DNA of 8,646 nucleotides, taken from the NCBI GenBank assembly GCA_030620125.1, contig JAUXFI010000076.1:1-8646 (forward strand), read 5' to 3'. The notes beneath the pieces are model-generated. The model had not been told where the DNA came from. It saw nothing but the letters and a program-made list of their open reading frames with translations, and did not search any database. A program made the position numbers and the translations under genes. This document shows positions 7,718 to 8,646 of this stretch, piece by piece. Every line of letters begins with the position of its first letter. Position 1 is the first letter of the stretch. The DNA comes from Anaerolineae bacterium. Its GTDB lineage: Bacteria; Chloroflexota; Anaerolineae; B4-G1.

Positions 7718-7963
7718 CTACTCGGCTGGCGGCGGGATCGGCAGGTCCCCGGCAGCCACGTTGACCCATTTATCTCCCTCTTCGATGAGCATCACAGGGA
7801 TGTCATCGCGGATGGGGTACTTGCGGCCGCAATCGGGCTCCTGGCACACGAGCCAGCAGTCGCGGATCAGTTCCAGTTGGCCGGGGTCGTCGCCGGGCTT
7901 GCGGGTCTCCCCGCTGACGCAGTAGGGACAGCGCAGGATCTTTAGCAGGTCTTTGGCTACCAT
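7718..7963 (-). CDS. Trm112-like zinc-ribbon protein (UPF0434/Trm112p family)
   Basis: The 81-residue protein has the family layout. The N-terminus '[11 protein letters not shown]' carries the first Cys pair (Cys12, Cys15). The second knuckle, [20 protein letters not shown], carries Cys40 and Cys45. Cys36 lies nearby. The '[11 protein letters not shown]' strand is the family signature. In eukaryotes and archaea Trm112 activates methyltransferases acting on tRNA, rRNA and release factors; bacterial members are short zinc-ribbon proteins whose partner is often unknown. The middle (residues 16-35) is longer than in the shortest UPF0434 proteins, and a Pro-rich tail (IPPPAE) follows. The ATG at 7963 is supported by AGGAG at 7977-7973 with 9-nt spacing. 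It is the first gene of the four-gene - strand operon. Confidence 0.85.
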   Translation of the reverse strand: MVAKDLLKILRCPYCVSGETRKPGDDPGQLELIRDCWLVCQEPDCGRKYPIRDDIPVMLIEEGDKWVNVAAGDLPIPPPAE

Positions 7964-7996
7964 CGCATCGGTCTCCTCAAGTGGATTTTGCCTGCA

Positions 7997-8145
7997 TAGT
8001 ACTACAACGAGACTTCACAATCCTGTGTCATTCTGAGCGACCAAAGGGAGCGAAGAATCTCGTTGCTGGCTGGCAATTCATCTCTGTAAAATGAGATTCT
8101 TCGTCGCTCCGCTCCTCAGAATGACAAAGTCTCGTTATAGTAATA
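7997..8145. mobile_element. MITE-like palindromic element, about 150 bp
   Basis: The two halves are imperfect inverted copies. Paired blocks are aacgagactt (8006-8015) with aagtctcgtt (8127-8136), tgtcattctgag (8026-8037) with ctcagaatgaca (8115-8126), and cgaagaatctc (8051-8061) with gagattcttcg (8093-8103), around a roughly 30-bp centre. The outer similarity continues (tagtactac versus tagtaatag) to symmetrically placed TA dinucleotides at 7997-7998 and 8144-8145. These could be the TA target duplication left by IS630/mariner-type transposases. There is no coding capacity, so it would be non-autonomous. The 'TGTCATTCTGAGCGAAG..GAATCTC' palindrome is a type I know as widespread in environmental bacterial genomes. 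As RNA it would form a long hairpin. Confidence 0.65.
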
Positions 8146-8172
8146 GTATAACACAAGTAAAGATAGCGTCAA
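8145..8172 (-). promoter_or_regulatory. Sigma70-type promoter for the Trm112-like operon
   Basis: On the - strand, TTGACG (8172-8167) and TATACT (8150-8145) are separated by 16 bp, each matching 5 of 6 consensus positions. Transcription would begin near 8138, inside the MITE-like element, giving a leader of about 175 nt before the ATG at 7963 that contains the whole palindrome. No comparably good promoter was found closer to the gene. Confidence 0.5.
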
Positions 8173-8207
8173 TGTTGGGCCGCGCGCTTTGGACACTTGC
8201 CAGGAGC

Positions 8208-8223
8208 AAGCCTACAAGCCTAC
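8208..8223 (+). repeat. Tandem 8-bp direct repeat
   Basis: aagcctac occurs twice in immediate succession (8208-8215 and 8216-8223), between the two divergent promoters. It may be a small duplication or a binding site; nothing else supports a function. Confidence 0.4.
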
Positions 8224-8253
8224 ACTTCACACACTAGCGTGTAACAATGGATG

Positions 8254-8262
8254 TGGTATAAT
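8254..8262 (+). promoter_or_regulatory. Extended -10 promoter candidate for the right-edge gene
   Basis: TGG-TATAAT at 8254-8262 is a perfect -10 with an extended TGn. No good -35 lies 16-18 bp upstream (sequence there is actagcg). A short inverted repeat, acac-tagc-gtgt (8231-8242), covers the -35 position and could be an operator. Transcription would start near 8269, about 208 nt before the ATG at 8477. Confidence 0.45.
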
Positions 8263-8476
8263 CACCAGCGAGACAACCTGGTACGGGTGAGCGATGCACA
8301 GCCTTTGGCATCCTGTCCACGCCCCCTGGGCTGGGCCAGCCCATAGGTGACAATCGTGCGCGGCGGAGCAGCCGGATCGTTGGCCAACGCTTACGACCCG
8401 AGCGCCGGGGAGAGATGGATCGCACCGCGCTACGAGAGACATTGGACGTGCTGAAGCGTGGAAGAGTATGTAAGCA
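8263..8476 (+). other. Long untranslated leader, possibly structured
   Basis: No convincing gene fills this stretch. It is rich in complementary segments. ggt(ga)gcgat at 8286-8295 can pair with atcgcacc at 8419-8426. A near-palindrome lies at 8328-8342 (gggctgggccagccc), and cggc/gccg flank a 6-nt loop at 8361-8374. A perfect 12-bp palindrome, cgttggccaacg, lies at 8378-8389. ccgcgct (8425-8431) can pair either with agcgtgg (8455-8461) or, as ccgcgc, with gcgcgg (8358-8363). The last alternatives are mutually exclusive. It could be a cis-regulatory leader or a small RNA, but a GC-rich sequence yields such pairings by chance and I recognise no known riboswitch class. Confidence 0.25.
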
Positions 8477-8646
8477 ATGAACACTCCCCAGCCTGCTTCT
8501 ATCGTAGACGACGCCCCCTCCACCCGTCGGCCGCCGGTCGGTGAGCGATTCCTGTTCGTCGCCGCCTACGTCACCACGGCGGCCATCTACGCCTTCGCTA
8601 TGCTGGCCGACCCCGAACTGCGTCAGCCCGCTACCTGGCTTCCTCT
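8477..8646 (+). CDS. N-terminal part of a membrane protein, truncated by the window edge
   Basis: From the ATG at 8477 the frame stays open to the window end (56 complete codons). A polar, Pro-rich N-terminus (MNTPQPASIVDDAPSTRRPP) is followed by a hydrophobic helix (FLFVAAYVTTAAIYAFAML) and a short loop (ADPELRQPATWLP). This is the usual start of a polytopic membrane protein. The style resembles N-terminal membrane modules of Chloroflexota sensor kinases, but the visible part is too short to identify. A moderate Shine-Dalgarno GGAAGAG lies at 8460-8466 with 10-nt spacing. An extended -10 promoter stands about 215 bp upstream. Confidence 0.6.
   Translation, partial: MNTPQPASIVDDAPSTRRPPVGERFLFVAAYVTTAAIYAFAMLADPELRQPATWLP

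Noticed and set aside
7997..8145. CRISPR repeat or ordinary intrinsic terminator
   Set aside because: There is one palindrome rather than regularly spaced repeats, and it lies upstream of, not after, the nearest gene, with no T-tract; a MITE-like element explains it better.
8263..8476. A known riboswitch, 6S RNA, SRP RNA, RNase P RNA or tmRNA
   Set aside because: I looked for conserved cores such as the cobalamin box, the SRP 'GGUCAGG...GGAAGGAAGCAGCC' region and a 6S-like single rod with a central bubble; none fits.
8227..8523. A 98-codon open frame on the - strand at the right edge
   Set aside because: It runs opposite the leader and the membrane-protein start, has no recognisable motif, and overlaps the divergent promoter.

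Overview
The window looks like a moderately GC-rich bacterial chromosome, most likely Chloroflexota (Anaerolineae-like). This rests on three things: a Tat signal followed by a 'YLPFV' motif in the secreted protein, which is common in that phylum's exported proteins; a very large PAS/GAF hybrid kinase; and several palindromic dispersed repeats of the kind frequent in those genomes. The phylum is an inference from style, not from a marker gene.

Left block (3-6288, + strand) is one compact signalling unit. It starts with a histidine kinase cut by the window edge (transmembrane helix, HisKA, HATPase). A stand-alone Rcp1-type CheY-like receiver follows. Next is a 1267-residue hybrid kinase with the order REC-GAF-PAS-PAS-GAF-PAS-HisKA-HATPase-REC. 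The last gene encodes a Tat-exported protein that looks like a clan GH-A (TIM-barrel) glycoside hydrolase. The genes are 35 bp apart, then overlap by 11 bp, then are about 10 bp apart or overlapping. They are therefore probably co-transcribed, from a promoter outside the window. No DNA-binding output domain is present, so the output must be a protein-protein contact or a regulator encoded elsewhere. The exported hydrolase is a plausible beneficiary of the signal.

Middle (6289-6481) is a convergent intergenic region. It holds a 98-bp inverted-repeat element and a short GC hairpin that may act as a terminator.

Right block (6482-7963, - strand) is a tight four-gene operon. In transcription order it encodes a Trm112-like zinc-ribbon protein, a small two-helix membrane protein, a DUF123/GIY-YIG-family protein and a HEAT-repeat protein, with 4-bp spacing or short overlaps. 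Upstream lies a roughly 150-bp MITE-like element. A good sigma70-type promoter (TTGACG-16-TATACT, - strand) sits at its far edge, so the operon mRNA would carry the element's long hairpin in its 5' leader.

Right edge (8160-8646, + strand) has a divergent extended -10 promoter, about 210 bp of non-coding and possibly structured leader, and the first 56 codons of a membrane protein that runs off the window.

No tRNA, rRNA, CRISPR array or phage gene was seen. The points most worth following are the low-GC PAS-PAS block inside the hybrid kinase, the Cys-containing GAF domain, the signalling-hydrolase linkage, the MITE/promoter arrangement and the leader before the last gene.
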